From assembly GCF_004799285.1 (NCBI RefSeq), contig NZ_SSND01000001.1, positions 1 through 64,000 on the forward strand: a DNA stretch of 64,000 nt, in the 5' to 3' direction. The stretch's first letter is position 1; every line of letters starts with the position of its first letter. Origin of the DNA: Aliigemmobacter aestuarii (GTDB lineage Bacteria > Pseudomonadota > Alphaproteobacteria > Rhodobacterales > Rhodobacteraceae). A program made the position numbers and the translations under genes. Below, piece by piece: positions 1 to 7,988 of the stretch. The notes under the pieces are model-generated. The model searched no databases. It was not told the DNA's origin and saw nothing but the letters and a program-made list of their open reading frames with translations.

Positions 1-127
1 CTTCCACATGGACCAGACCCGCGTGATGGAAGGCACCATGTGCCGCATCCTCGCCTGGTACGACAACGAATGGGGCTTCTCGAACCGCATGGCCGACACC
101 GCCGTCGCCATGGGCAGATTGATCTGA
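1..127 (+). CDS. gap: glyceraldehyde-3-phosphate dehydrogenase, C-terminal fragment
   Basis: Only the last 41 codons are inside the window; the gene begins upstream. The readable tail contains [16 protein letters not shown], the signature near the C-terminus of phosphorylating GAPDH, which oxidises glyceraldehyde-3-phosphate to 1,3-bisphosphoglycerate with NAD(P)+ in the cytosol. The frame ends in TGA at 125-127 and is followed by a strong hairpin, consistent with the end of a transcription unit. Coenzyme preference and paralogue number cannot be judged from this fragment. Confidence 0.93.
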   Translation, partial: FHMDQTRVMEGTMCRILAWYDNEWGFSNRMADTAVAMGRLI

Positions 128-151
128 AATCAACGATAATTCGGCTATTTG

Positions 152-173
152 CGGGCGCCTCTTCAGGCGCCCG
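152..173 (+). terminator. probable terminator hairpin after gap
   Basis: A perfect 9-bp GC stem (CGGGCGCCT / AGGCGCCCG) with a CTTC tetraloop lies 25 bp after the gap stop codon. The T tract behind it is poor (ATTGCC), so termination strength is uncertain. Confidence 0.6.
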
Positions 174-313
174 ATTGCCGTGAATGCACGGCTAGCCATG
201 CATTTTCTGCAATGCGGCATTTCCCCTATTCACAGTTGTTAACGCTAACACCAGCCCCCATCTGATGTCCGCAAGCGGAGGAAAAGCAGACCCCGCAGGA
301 AAGGACACCACCG

Positions 314-481
314 ATGACGCATTTCTTCACCCTGCTGACCCGGACGCTGGAACAGCGCGCCCGCTACATCAGCACCCGCGACGAAATCGCCCGCATGCCG
401 CTGGATGTGGCGCTGGATCTGGGGATCTACCCGGGCGACGCGGATCGTATCGCGCGCCGCGCCGTCTACGGCGAGGTGTGA
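314..481 (+). CDS. DUF1127-like small protein
   Basis: A 55-aa protein starting at ATG 314 behind an AAAGGA ribosome-binding site. It has a basic/hydrophobic N-terminus (MTHFFTLLTRTLEQRARY) and a C-terminal part containing TRDEIARMPLDVALDLGI, which resembles the DUF1127 (YjiS-like) pattern of small alphaproteobacterial proteins. Members of that family have been linked to RNA handling and to phosphate or stress responses; no specific role can be given here. The gene is monocistronic between gap and the convergent coaD, and codon use matches its neighbours. It is below most gene-caller length limits. Confidence 0.75.
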   Translation: MTHFFTLLTRTLEQRARYISTRDEIARMPLDVALDLGIYPGDADRIARRAVYGEV

Positions 482-528
482 CGCAAGGATCGGCTCTCCG
501 CCCGACTGGGGAGGCGTTGCAGAGCCGT

Positions 529-558
529 GGGGCGGCCTATCGGCCGTAGGGTCGCCCC
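529..558. terminator. possible bidirectional hairpin between DUF1127 gene and coaD
   Basis: GGGGCG (529-534) pairs with CGCCCC (553-558), with an inner CCTA/TAGG pairing. It sits between two convergent genes. No U tract is obvious, so this is only a candidate. Confidence 0.3.
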
Positions 559-560
559 GT

Positions 561-599
561 CAATTCCCCCGATCAATTGACCCGAACAATTGACCCGGA
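561..599. repeat. three 13-bp tandem repeats just beyond coaD
   Basis: Units CAATTCCCCCGAT (561-573), CAATTGACCCGAA (574-586) and CAATTGACCCGGA (587-599) abut the coaD stop codon at 602. The last two units differ only at their ends. The array is non-coding and probably arose by slippage. Confidence 0.75.
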
Positions 600-601
600 A
601 C

Positions 602-1096
602 CTAGCCGCGGAACCGCGCCTTCAGTGCGGTTTCGACCGGGGGGGTCACGAATTTCGAAACGTCGCCGCCAAGGCGGGCGATTTCCTTCACCAGTTTCGA
701 GGCAATGGCCTGCCGCCGGGCATCGGCCATCAGGAACACCGTCTCGATCGAGGCGTCGAGCGCGCGGTTCATTCCCACCATCTGGAATTCGTATTCGAAA
801 TCCGCGACCGCCCGGAGACCCCGCACAATGATCCCCGCGCCCACGTCGCGGGCGCAGTCGATCAGCAGGTTCTCGAACGGATGCACGACGATCTCGCCCC
901 CGGTGCGGTCGGCGATTTCGCGGCATTCCGCCTCGACCATCGCGACACGGTCCTCGAGATTGAACAGCGGCCCCTTGTCGCGGTTGATCGCCACCCCGAT
1001 CACGAGGCGATCCACCAGGGCCATCGCGCGCTGGATGATATCGACATGCCCGAGGGTGATCGGGTCGAAGGTGCCAGGGTAAAGGCCGATGCGCAT
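602..1096 (-). CDS. coaD: pantetheine-phosphate adenylyltransferase
   Basis: A 164-aa protein of normal CoaD length. It transfers AMP from ATP to 4'-phosphopantetheine, the penultimate step of coenzyme A synthesis in the cytosol. The nucleotidyltransferase signature GTFDPITLGH is at residues 8-17, including the (T/H)xGH motif, and the late KLVKEIARLGGDVSKFVTP segment is typical of the family. An in-frame start 10 codons upstream exists, but MRIGLYPGTFDP matches family N-termini, so ATG at 1096 is chosen. The gene stands alone, convergent with the DUF1127 gene. Confidence 0.96.
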   Translation of the reverse strand: MRIGLYPGTFDPITLGHVDIIQRAMALVDRLVIGVAINRDKGPLFNLEDRVAMVEAECREIADRTGGEIVVHPFENLLIDCARDVGAGIIVRGLRAVADFEYEFQMVGMNRALDASIETVFLMADARRQAIASKLVKEIARLGGDVSKFVTPPVETALKARFRG

Positions 1097-1182
1097 GATG
1101 CCCCCCGTTTCAGGTTCCGCGCACACGCAACATTATTGCGCAGCCGGATGCAAGTGCGAATCCGCCGCGCTGCGGCATCCTG

Positions 1183-1617
1183 TCAGAAGCCCTTGATCAT
1201 CCCCTCCAGCGCGTCCTTTTCCATCGCCAGTTCGGAAAGCCGCGCCTTGACCACATCGCCGATCGAGATGAGTCCGACCATGTCGCCCCCTTCCATCACC
1301 GGCATGTGGCGGAAACGGCCGTTGGTCATCATCTCCATCACCTGGTCGGCGCTGTCGGTGCGCGCGCAGCCCACCGTCTTGGCCGTCATGATGTTATCGA
1401 CCTTGTCGGTCAGGCATCCGGTGCCGCGGCGCCCCAGTTCGCGCACGATGTCGCGTTCCGAGACGATGCCCTGCACCTTGCGCCCATCGGGCGAGACGAT
1501 CACCGCCCCGATCCGGTTGGTGGAAAGCACCTGGGCCGCTTCGGCAACCGAAGCCCCCGGCCGGATGGTGAACACCCGCTCGTCACCTTTCGACTTCAGG
1601 ATCTGCTGCACCAGCAT
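1183..1617 (-). CDS. CBS-domain pair protein
   Basis: A 144-aa protein made almost entirely of two CBS domains (about residues 8-65 and 75-130), with repeated glycine/aspartate patterns such as GIVSERDIVRELGRRG and GLISIGDV. CBS pairs usually bind adenosyl nucleotides such as AMP, ATP or SAM and act as energy or ligand sensors. No catalytic domain is attached, so this is a stand-alone regulatory module of unknown partner. An in-frame GTG at 1623 lies inside the GGGAGG ribosome-binding site, so ATG 1617 is preferred. It is divergent from the membrane-protein gene at 1740. Confidence 0.88.
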   Translation of the reverse strand: MLVQQILKSKGDERVFTIRPGASVAEAAQVLSTNRIGAVIVSPDGRKVQGIVSERDIVRELGRRGTGCLTDKVDNIMTAKTVGCARTDSADQVMEMMTNGRFRHMPVMEGGDMVGLISIGDVVKARLSELAMEKDALEGMIKGF

Positions 1618-1739
1618 GGGCACCTCCCTTGCGCAAGACTGTTGTTGAAAGCGTTCACCTGACGATACTTTATGTCAAGAGTTGTATTGAGTTGCCCGCA
1701 CCAACACATGCGGGGATGTTCCCGAAGGAAAGGTCTCAG

Positions 1740-2045
1740 ATGCCGCCCGAAGCTGTCCTGCTGATCGTCAACGCCTGCTTTCTGGCCTTTGCCTATCTGT
1801 TCGCCTACCCGGCGATGAAAGAAAAGACCGCCGAGGCCCTGGCCAAGGGCGATCTGGCGATCACGGGGGCGGCGCTTCTGGTCGCCGGGCTTCTGTACTG
1901 GGGCAGCGGCCAGCGGTTCGACCTGATCCTGTTTCAGGCCAACTGGTTCGTCTTTTCGCTTCTGACGCTGATGGCGATGGAACTACCGCTGTTCCTGTGG
2001 TTCTGCCGCCGGCACGGGATCAGCCTGACGCCCCCGCCCGGCTGA
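1740..2045 (+). CDS. small three-helix membrane protein
   Basis: A 101-aa protein with three hydrophobic stretches at about residues 5-22, 38-55 and 66-90, consistent with an inner-membrane protein. A GAAGGAAAGG ribosome-binding site precedes ATG 1740; an in-frame ATG at 1716 lacks one. I do not recognise the family. Its last 26 bp overlap the convergent lysR-type gene, an arrangement that can couple expression through antisense transcription, though this is inference. Confidence 0.7.
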   Translation: MPPEAVLLIVNACFLAFAYLFAYPAMKEKTAEALAKGDLAITGAALLVAGLLYWGSGQRFDLILFQANWFVFSLLTLMAMELPLFLWFCRRHGISLTPPPG

Positions 2046-2937
2046 GCGACTCAAGCCGCTGCAATTCGCGACGCGTCCCATCGACGAGGCGCGCGGCAAA
2101 ACGGTTCAGCCGGTCCACGCGCCCGTCATCGACATGCCGGATCAGCCAGAAGCTGCGCGTCAGCGCGATCCGGTCGGGCAGCACCCGGCAAAGTTCGGGG
2201 GCAGCGGGCAGCGCGAAGTCGTGCACCACACCCAGGCCCGCGCCCGCGCGCAACAGGTTCAGCTGCACCGAGACCGAGTTCGAGGTCAGCGCCACCGGCC
2301 CCGGTGCGATGCCCGACAGGTAATCCAGTTCCTTGTCGAAGATCATGTCGGGGATGTAGCCCACCATCCGGTGCCCGCGCAGATCCTCGGGCGCTTCGAT
2401 CGGCGGACTTGCCGCCAGATAACCGCGCGCGGCAGCCAGCGACAGGCGATAATCGGTCAGTTTCTGCACCGTCAGCCGTCCGGCCTCGGGGCGGCTGACG
2501 CCGATCGCCATGTCGGCCTCGCGCCGCGACAGGTTGAAGACCCTCGGCAGGGCGACCACCTGCACCTCAAGCCCCGGATTTTCCGCGCAGATTTCCGTCA
2601 GCACCTGCGGCAGAAGATAATTGGCGCAGCCGTCGGGCGCGCCGATGCGAATCTGCCCGGACAGCCCGCCATCCCCGCCGCCGCCGCGCAGCTCTTCCCA
2701 GGCGGCCAGCATGGCCTGTTCGGCCCGTTCGGCATGGTCCAGAAGCCGCTGCCCGTCTTCCGTCAGCGCATAGCCCTGGGGCGATTTCACGAACAGCCGC
2801 GCCGACAGCGCCTCTTCCAGCCGCGCGACGCGGCGGCCCACGGTGGCCGGGTCCAGCCGCAGCTGCCGCCCTGCCCCGCTCAGGCTTTCGGCGCGCGCCA
2901 CCGCCAGAAACAGGCGCAGATCATCCCAGTCAGCCAT
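2020..2937 (-). CDS. LysR-family transcriptional regulator
   Basis: A 305-aa protein with the LysR winged HTH at residues 1-60 (DLRLFLAVARAESLSGAGRQ, then PATVGRRVARLEEALSARLF) and a periplasmic-binding-protein-like effector domain from about residue 90. ATG 2937 matches normal LysR N-termini better than the start six codons upstream. It is divergently transcribed from mmsA across a 111-bp intergenic region holding a TTTGCA/TGCAAA dyad. That is the classic arrangement for a LysR protein controlling its neighbour, so regulation of mmsA is likely, although not proven. Confidence 0.9.
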   Translation of the reverse strand: MADWDDLRLFLAVARAESLSGAGRQLRLDPATVGRRVARLEEALSARLFVKSPQGYALTEDGQRLLDHAERAEQAMLAAWEELRGGGGDGGLSGQIRIGAPDGCANYLLPQVLTEICAENPGLEVQVVALPRVFNLSRREADMAIGVSRPEAGRLTVQKLTDYRLSLAAARGYLAASPPIEAPEDLRGHRMVGYIPDMIFDKELDYLSGIAPGPVALTSNSVSVQLNLLRAGAGLGVVHDFALPAAPELCRVLPDRIALTRSFWLIRHVDDGRVDRLNRFAARLVDGTRRELQRLESLSRAGASG

Positions 2938-2957
2938 TTCCGACCGCGTCCCCATCC

Positions 2958-2973
2958 TTTGCAGGAATGCAAA
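2958..2973. promoter_or_regulatory. dyad in the lysR/mmsA divergent promoter region
   Basis: TTTGCA-GGAA-TGCAAA is a perfect 6-bp dyad with a 4-bp spacer, 21 bp upstream of the lysR start and 76 bp upstream of mmsA. It fits the T-N11-A style of LysR operators. It also resembles TTTGCAA-type sites described for short-chain acyl-CoA regulators of this bacterial family. Confidence 0.5.
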
Positions 2974-3048
2974 ACCTTTTTGACAACTTGCTTGTTTGTT
3001 CGGCGAAAATGCAAGGCTATTATGCTGCCAGCATTATGGGAGGACTCC

Positions 3049-4548
3049 ATGAAAGAGATCGGTCACTGGATCAATGGCAAGCTGGTCAAGGGCACGTCCG
3101 GCCGCTTCGCCGATGTGTTCAATCCCGCCACGGGCGAGGTTCAGGCCCGCGTGGCGCTGGCCACGAAGGCAGAGCTTGACCAGGCGGTCGCCGATGCCGC
3201 CGAGGCGCAGAAGGCCTGGGGCGCCACCAACCCGCAGCGCCGCGCCCGTGTGATGATGGAGATGGTCCGCCTCATCAACCGCGACATGGACAAGCTGGCC
3301 GAGGCGCTGTCGTCCGAACACGGCAAGACCTTCCCCGACGCCAAGGGCGACATCCAGCGCGGGCTTGAGGTGATCGAGTTCTGCATCGGCGCACCGCATC
3401 TTCTGAAGGGCGAATTCACCGACAGCGCGGGCCCCGGCATCGACATGTATTCGATGCGCCAGCCGGTCGGCGTGGCGGCGGGCATCACGCCCTTCAACTT
3501 CCCCGCCATGATCCCGCTGTGGAAGATGGGCCCGGCCCTTTCGGCGGGCAATGCCTTCATCCTGAAGCCGTCCGAACGTGACCCCTCGGTGCCGCTGATG
3601 CTGGCGGCGCTGTTCCAGGAAGCGGGCCTGCCCGACGGCGTGCTGCAGGTCGTCAACGGCGACAAGGAATCGGTGGATGCGATCCTCGACAACCCGACCA
3701 TTGCCGCGATCGGCTTTGTCGGATCGACCCCGATCGCCGAATACATCTATGGCCGCGGCTGTTCGAACGGCAAGCGCGTGCAGTGCTTCGGCGGTGCAAA
3801 GAACCACATGATCATCATGCCGGATGCCGACATGGATCAGGCCGCCGATGCGCTGGTCGGCGCGGGCTATGGGGCGGCGGGCGAACGCTGCATGGCGATC
3901 TCGGTCGCGGTGCCGGTGGGCGACAAGACGGCCGATGCGCTGATCGAACGGCTGATCCCGCGGATCGAGAAGCTGAAGGTCGGCCCGTGGACCGCCGGGA
4001 ACGATGTGGATTACGGCCCGCTTGTCACGGGCGCCGCCATGGAACGTGTGAAGGGCCTGATCACCTCGGGCGTGGAACAGGGCGCGAAACTGGTTTGCGA
4101 TGGCCGCAACTTCAAGCTGCAGGGCTATGAAAACGGTTTCTTCGTCGGCCCGACCCTGTTCGACAACGTCACCCGCGACATGGAGATCTACAAGCAAGAG
4201 ATCTTCGGCCCGGTGCTGTCGACCGTGCGCGCCAAGACCTATGAAGAGGCGATCGGCTATGCCATCGACCACGAATATGGAAACGGCACGGCGATCTTCA
4301 CCCGCGATGGCGACACCGCCCGCGATTTCGCCAACCGCGTCAACATCGGGATGATCGGTATCAACGTGCCGATCCCGGTTCCGCTGGCCTATCACACCTT
4401 CGGCGGCTGGAAGAAATCGGGCTTCGGCGACCTGAACCAGCACGGCCCCGACGCCTTCCGGTTCTACACCCGCACGAAGACGATCACCTCGCGCTGGCCG
4501 TCCGGAATCAAGGAAGGCTCGGCCTTCAACTTCAAGGCGATGGACTGA
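3049..4548 (+). CDS. mmsA: CoA-acylating methylmalonate-semialdehyde dehydrogenase
   Basis: A 499-aa aldehyde dehydrogenase that converts methylmalonate semialdehyde to propionyl-CoA with NAD+ and CoA (last step of valine catabolism). The same family (IolA) acts on malonate semialdehyde in inositol catabolism. Catalytic Cys281 is in GAAGERCMAISVAV, typical of the MmsA/IolA subgroup. Other family features are GITPFNFPAM and the C-terminal HTFGGWKKSGFGD. GGGAGGA precedes ATG 3049. Valine-pathway genes follow at 5.8-8.9 kb. Because the iol operon in this window lacks iolA, this enzyme may serve both routes; that part is inference. Confidence 0.95.
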   Translation: MKEIGHWINGKLVKGTSGRFADVFNPATGEVQARVALATKAELDQAVADAAEAQKAWGATNPQRRARVMMEMVRLINRDMDKLAEALSSEHGKTFPDAKGDIQRGLEVIEFCIGAPHLLKGEFTDSAGPGIDMYSMRQPVGVAAGITPFNFPAMIPLWKMGPALSAGNAFILKPSERDPSVPLMLAALFQEAGLPDGVLQVVNGDKESVDAILDNPTIAAIGFVGSTPIAEYIYGRGCSNGKRVQCFGGAKNHMIIMPDADMDQAADALVGAGYGAAGERCMAISVAVPVGDKTADALIERLIPRIEKLKVGPWTAGNDVDYGPLVTGAAMERVKGLITSGVEQGAKLVCDGRNFKLQGYENGFFVGPTLFDNVTRDMEIYKQEIFGPVLSTVRAKTYEEAIGYAIDHEYGNGTAIFTRDGDTARDFANRVNIGMIGINVPIPVPLAYHTFGGWKKSGFGDLNQHGPDAFRFYTRTKTITSRWPSGIKEGSAFNFKAMD

Positions 4549-4638
4549 CGCCAAGCCAGCCGGAAAAAAAGAAAAAGTTTGACACAAGACGTGCGCGCCT
4601 CCACTGCTTGAGGCGCGCGCAAACATCTTACGATCATC

Positions 4639-5145
4639 ATGCCGGTTTCCTTCCTGCCCCTGCCCGTTCACGGTCTTGTGCTGTTCACCTACTCGGGCCA
4701 TGTCGGCATGGGTGAATCGATGGCGGCCATCACCGCAGCCGCGCGCCACCCGGCATTTCGGCCCGGCATGCGTCATCTGGTGGATGTCTCGGCCATCACC
4801 GGGTTTGAAAAGGTCTTTCCCACGCTTCTGTCGATGCAGGCCAAGGTTCTGGACGATTTCCCCGTGATCGAGGAGCCGACGATCGTGCTGTGGTATGCGC
4901 CCACACGGATCGGTCAGGAAATGGCGCAGACCGTGGCCAAATCCTGGGCCGAAACCGCGCATGTGCGCCTTGTCGTGCAAGAGGACGAGGAAGGCGCGCT
5001 GTCGATCCTCGGCCTGCGAGAAACCCGGATCTCGCAACTGTTGACGAAAGCCGGTGCCGTGCAGCCGAACGAATCCGCCGCCCCGGTTGCCGTTCCCCAG
5101 ACCGGGAAAAACAAACGTCCAGAGGGGGGTGCGACATGCCTGTGA
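4639..5145 (+). CDS. conserved hypothetical protein, first of a tandem paralogous pair
   Basis: A 168-aa soluble protein related to the next gene. Shared features are LFTYSGHVG near the N-terminus, RHPAFRPGMRHLVDVS (about residues 36-52), SMQAKVL, and APTRIGQEM followed by KSW. The fold suggested by alternating hydrophobic patterns is alpha/beta, somewhat like STAS/SpoIIAA-type domains, but I do not recognise the family with confidence. A basic proline-rich tail of about 30 residues is unique to this copy. No clear ribosome-binding site precedes ATG 4639. The end overlaps the next gene by 10 bp, indicating translational coupling. Confidence 0.72.
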   Translation: MPVSFLPLPVHGLVLFTYSGHVGMGESMAAITAAARHPAFRPGMRHLVDVSAITGFEKVFPTLLSMQAKVLDDFPVIEEPTIVLWYAPTRIGQEMAQTVAKSWAETAHVRLVVQEDEEGALSILGLRETRISQLLTKAGAVQPNESAAPVAVPQTGKNKRPEGGATCL

Positions 5146-5585
5146 CCTTCACGATCCTGCCACGGCACGATCTGGTGGTCGTCACCTATTCCGGGTTCGC
5201 CGGGATCGACGAGACGATCCAGCGTGGTGCGGAATGCGGCCGGCACCCGGATTTCCGCCCGACCATGCGGCATCTGATCGACCTGTCACGCGTCACCGGA
5301 TACGAACGCGATTTCCCGAAGTTCTTCGCCATGCAGGCGCGGCTGATGGAGGAATTCCCGCGCGGCCCGACGGACCAGATGTTCGTCTATTTCGCCCCGA
5401 CGCGGCCAGGGCAGGAAATGGTGCAGATGGTGCGCAAGTCGTGGGAGGGTCTGGATTGGGCGCTTCTGGTCGCGCTCGAGGACGAAACCGACGTGATGCG
5501 CGTCCTGGGCCTGCCCGAAGACCGGATCGGTTCGCTTCTTGCCACGCAGGACGCCGCCGAACAGCGGCCCCCGGCGGCAGAGTGA
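5136..5585 (+). CDS. conserved hypothetical protein, second of a tandem paralogous pair
   Basis: A 149-aa paralogue of the preceding gene, roughly 40% identical by eye over the first 130 residues. It keeps VVTYSGFAG, RHPDFRPTMRHLIDLS, AMQARL and APTRPGQEM...KSW. It begins at ATG 5136 inside the end of its neighbour, with the GAGGGGGGT stretch just upstream as ribosome-binding site. The C-terminus is a short alanine/proline tail. The pair lies between mmsA and the acyl-CoA dehydrogenase gene; whether it takes part in valine breakdown is unknown. Confidence 0.75.
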   Translation: MPVTFTILPRHDLVVVTYSGFAGIDETIQRGAECGRHPDFRPTMRHLIDLSRVTGYERDFPKFFAMQARLMEEFPRGPTDQMFVYFAPTRPGQEMVQMVRKSWEGLDWALLVALEDETDVMRVLGLPEDRIGSLLATQDAAEQRPPAAE

Positions 5586-5739
5586 TCCCCGTCCGCAGCT
5601 GACCGCCAGATTCCGCATCCTAACCGACCGTGGCCTTTTCGGGATCCGCTCTGCCGGATCGCCACGGGGTGCACGGCCCGACCACCGGCCCGGCGTTCAC
5701 TGTCATGCACGCGCCCTGCACATCGCGCGCTCTTTCGGG

Positions 5740-5758
5740 CTTGCAAAACTCCTGCAAG
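5740..5758. promoter_or_regulatory. dyad upstream of the acyl-CoA dehydrogenase operon
   Basis: CTTGCA-N7-TGCAAG lies 47 bp upstream of ATG 5805, in a 219-bp intergenic region otherwise without a gene. The half-site resembles that of the dyad in front of mmsA (TTTGCA/TGCAAA), although the spacer is longer. A shared regulator is possible. Confidence 0.35.
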
Positions 5759-5804
5759 GTTTGAAAACTAAACATGCGTTCAATTCATGCGCGGGAGGAC
5801 GCCG

Positions 5805-6950
5805 ATGGATTTTGCCCTGAGCCCGGAACAGGAAGCGATCTTTGACATGTCCCTTGCCTTCGGGCAGGAAAACATCGCCCCCTTCGCCCGCCAGTGGGAG
5901 GCCGAGGGCACCATTCCGAAAGACCTGTGGCCAAGGGTCGCGGCGCTTGGTCTTGGCGGGATCTATGTCTCGGACGAATACGGCGGCTCGGGCCTGTCGC
6001 GGCTGGATGCCACGCTGGTCTTCGAGGCTCTGGCGATGTCCTGCCCGGCGGTGGGGTCGTTCCTGTCGATCCACAACATGTGCGGCGGCATGATCGACAA
6101 GTTCGCCAGCCCCGAAATGAAATCCCGTGTGCTGCCGGGCCTTTGCGCGATGGACAAGGTCTATAGCTACTGCCTGACGGAACCCGGATCGGGGTCTGAC
6201 GCGGTCGCCCTGCGCACGCGCGCCGAACGCACGAATGACGGATGGCGGCTGACCGGCACCAAGGCCTTCATCTCGGGTGGGGGCTATTCGGATGCCTATG
6301 TCGTGATGGCGCGCACCGGCGGCGACGGGCCGAAGGGGATTTCGGCGCTGATCGTCGAGGATGGACAGCCGGGCCTTTCGTTCGGCGGGCTGGAGGACAA
6401 GATGGGCTGGCGCGCCCAACCCACCCGTCAGGTGCAGTTCGACGACTGCCCCACCCCGGCCGACAACCTGATCGGCGAGGAAGGGCGCGGTTTCGCCTAT
6501 GCGATGGCGGGGCTGGACGGGGGCCGCCTGAACATCGCGGCCAGCGCCCTTGGCGGCGCGCAGGCGGCGCTTGATGCAACGCTGGCCTATATGGGCGAAC
6601 GCCGTGCCTTTGGCCGCACGCTGGACCAGTTCCAGGCGCTGCAATTCCGGCTGGCGGAACTGGAGGTGAAACTGCAATCGGCCCGTATCTTCCTGCGGCA
6701 GGCCGCGTGGAAACTGGACAATGCCGCCCCTGACGCCACGAAATTCTGCGCTATGGCCAAGATGTATGTGACCGATGCCGCCTTCGACGTGGCCAACCAG
6801 TGCCTGCAACTGCATGGCGGCTATGGCTATCTGGCCGATTACGGGATCGAAAAGATCGTGCGTGATCTGCGCGTGCACCAGATCCTTGAGGGCACGAACG
6901 AGATCATGCGACTGATCGTCAGCCGCCAGATGCTGGAGGCGCGGGGGTGA
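5805..6950 (+). CDS. isobutyryl-CoA (acyl-CoA) dehydrogenase
   Basis: A 381-aa flavoprotein of the acyl-CoA dehydrogenase family. It has the YCLTEPGSGSDA and W-containing FAD/substrate signatures in the middle, QCLQLHGGYGYLADYGIEK near the C-terminus, and a catalytic Glu at about residue 362 in LEGTNEIMR. It passes electrons to ETF. Its place directly before the hydroxyisobutyryl-CoA hydrolase and mmsB genes points to isobutyryl-CoA as substrate (valine pathway) rather than a generic short-chain acyl-CoA. GGGAGGA precedes ATG 5805. The stop codon overlaps the next start as GTGA. Confidence 0.9.
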   Translation: MDFALSPEQEAIFDMSLAFGQENIAPFARQWEAEGTIPKDLWPRVAALGLGGIYVSDEYGGSGLSRLDATLVFEALAMSCPAVGSFLSIHNMCGGMIDKFASPEMKSRVLPGLCAMDKVYSYCLTEPGSGSDAVALRTRAERTNDGWRLTGTKAFISGGGYSDAYVVMARTGGDGPKGISALIVEDGQPGLSFGGLEDKMGWRAQPTRQVQFDDCPTPADNLIGEEGRGFAYAMAGLDGGRLNIAASALGGAQAALDATLAYMGERRAFGRTLDQFQALQFRLAELEVKLQSARIFLRQAAWKLDNAAPDATKFCAMAKMYVTDAAFDVANQCLQLHGGYGYLADYGIEKIVRDLRVHQILEGTNEIMRLIVSRQMLEARG

Positions 6951-7984
6951 GTGACGACATCCTGATCCGCATCGAGGGGCGCGCCGGTCGCGTGACGCTG
7001 AACCGCCCGGCGGCGTTGAATGCCTTGACCTACCCGATGTGCCTTGCGCTGGATGCGGCCCTGATCGGCTGGCGCGACGATCCCTCGGTCGATCTGGTGG
7101 TGATCGACGCGGCCGGCGACCGCGCGTTTTGTGCGGGCGGCGACATTGCCGAGCTTTATGCCAAGGGCCGCGCGGGCGAATACCATTTCGGACAGGATTT
7201 CTGGCGCGACGAATACCGCATGAATGCGCGCATCGCCGAATTCCCCAAACCCGTGGTCAGCCTGATGCAAGGCTTCACCATGGGCGGCGGCGTCGGGGTG
7301 TCGTGCCACGCCAGCCACCGCATCGTGGGCGAGACCGCGCAGGTGGCCATGCCGGAATGCGGCATCGGCCTTGTGCCGGATGTTGGCGGGTCGTTCCTGC
7401 TTGCCCTGGCGCCGGGGCGGTTGGGTGAATACCTTGGCACCACTGGCACGCGGATGGGGCCAGGAGACGCGATCTTTGCCGGCTTCGCGGATACTTTCGT
7501 CCCGCAGGCCGACTGGCCCGCGCTGATTGCGGAACTCTGCACGGGCGATGTGGCGGCGATCGAGCGCTTTGCCCGCCCTGCCCCCGATGCCGGCCTGCCC
7601 GCCCTCTTGCCGCAGATCGACCGCCACTTTGGCGGCGAAACCCTGGGCGACATCGTCCGCAGCCTGCGTGCCGATGACAGCCCCTTCGCGGCGGGTGCTC
7701 TCAAGGCGCTGGCGCGCGTCTCGCCCCTTGCAGCAGCCTGCACCGTCGAGATGCAGCACCGTCTGGGCGAGGCCCCGCCCCTGCGCCGGGCGTTGGAGAT
7801 GGAATACCGCTTTACCTTCCGCGCACAGGAACACAGCGATTTCCTCGAAGGAATCCGCGCCGCGATCATCGACAAGGATCGCTCCCCGCGATGGCGCCAC
7901 GACGATCCCGCCGCCGTGCCCCCGGTGGATGTCAGCCGCATGCTGATGCCGCTTGGCCCCCAGACATTGACTTTCACGGAGTGA
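6947..7984 (+). CDS. 3-hydroxyisobutyryl-CoA hydrolase (enoyl-CoA hydratase/isomerase superfamily)
   Basis: A 345-aa crotonase-fold protein that starts at GTG 6947, overlapping the previous stop by 4 bp. It contains LNRPAALNALTYPM, FCAGGDIAELY, the oxyanion-hole region FTMGGGVGVSCHASHRI, and MPECGIGLVPDVGGSFLL, the pattern of 3-hydroxyisobutyryl-CoA hydrolases. Length also fits the hydrolase (about 345-360 aa) rather than the shorter hydratases (about 260 aa). It releases 3-hydroxyisobutyrate, the substrate of MmsB encoded 4 bp downstream. A separate methacrylyl-CoA hydratase is not encoded nearby. Confidence 0.9.
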   Translation: MSDDILIRIEGRAGRVTLNRPAALNALTYPMCLALDAALIGWRDDPSVDLVVIDAAGDRAFCAGGDIAELYAKGRAGEYHFGQDFWRDEYRMNARIAEFPKPVVSLMQGFTMGGGVGVSCHASHRIVGETAQVAMPECGIGLVPDVGGSFLLALAPGRLGEYLGTTGTRMGPGDAIFAGFADTFVPQADWPALIAELCTGDVAAIERFARPAPDAGLPALLPQIDRHFGGETLGDIVRSLRADDSPFAAGALKALARVSPLAAACTVEMQHRLGEAPPLRRALEMEYRFTFRAQEHSDFLEGIRAAIIDKDRSPRWRHDDPAAVPPVDVSRMLMPLGPQTLTFTE

Positions 7985-7988
7985 TCCC

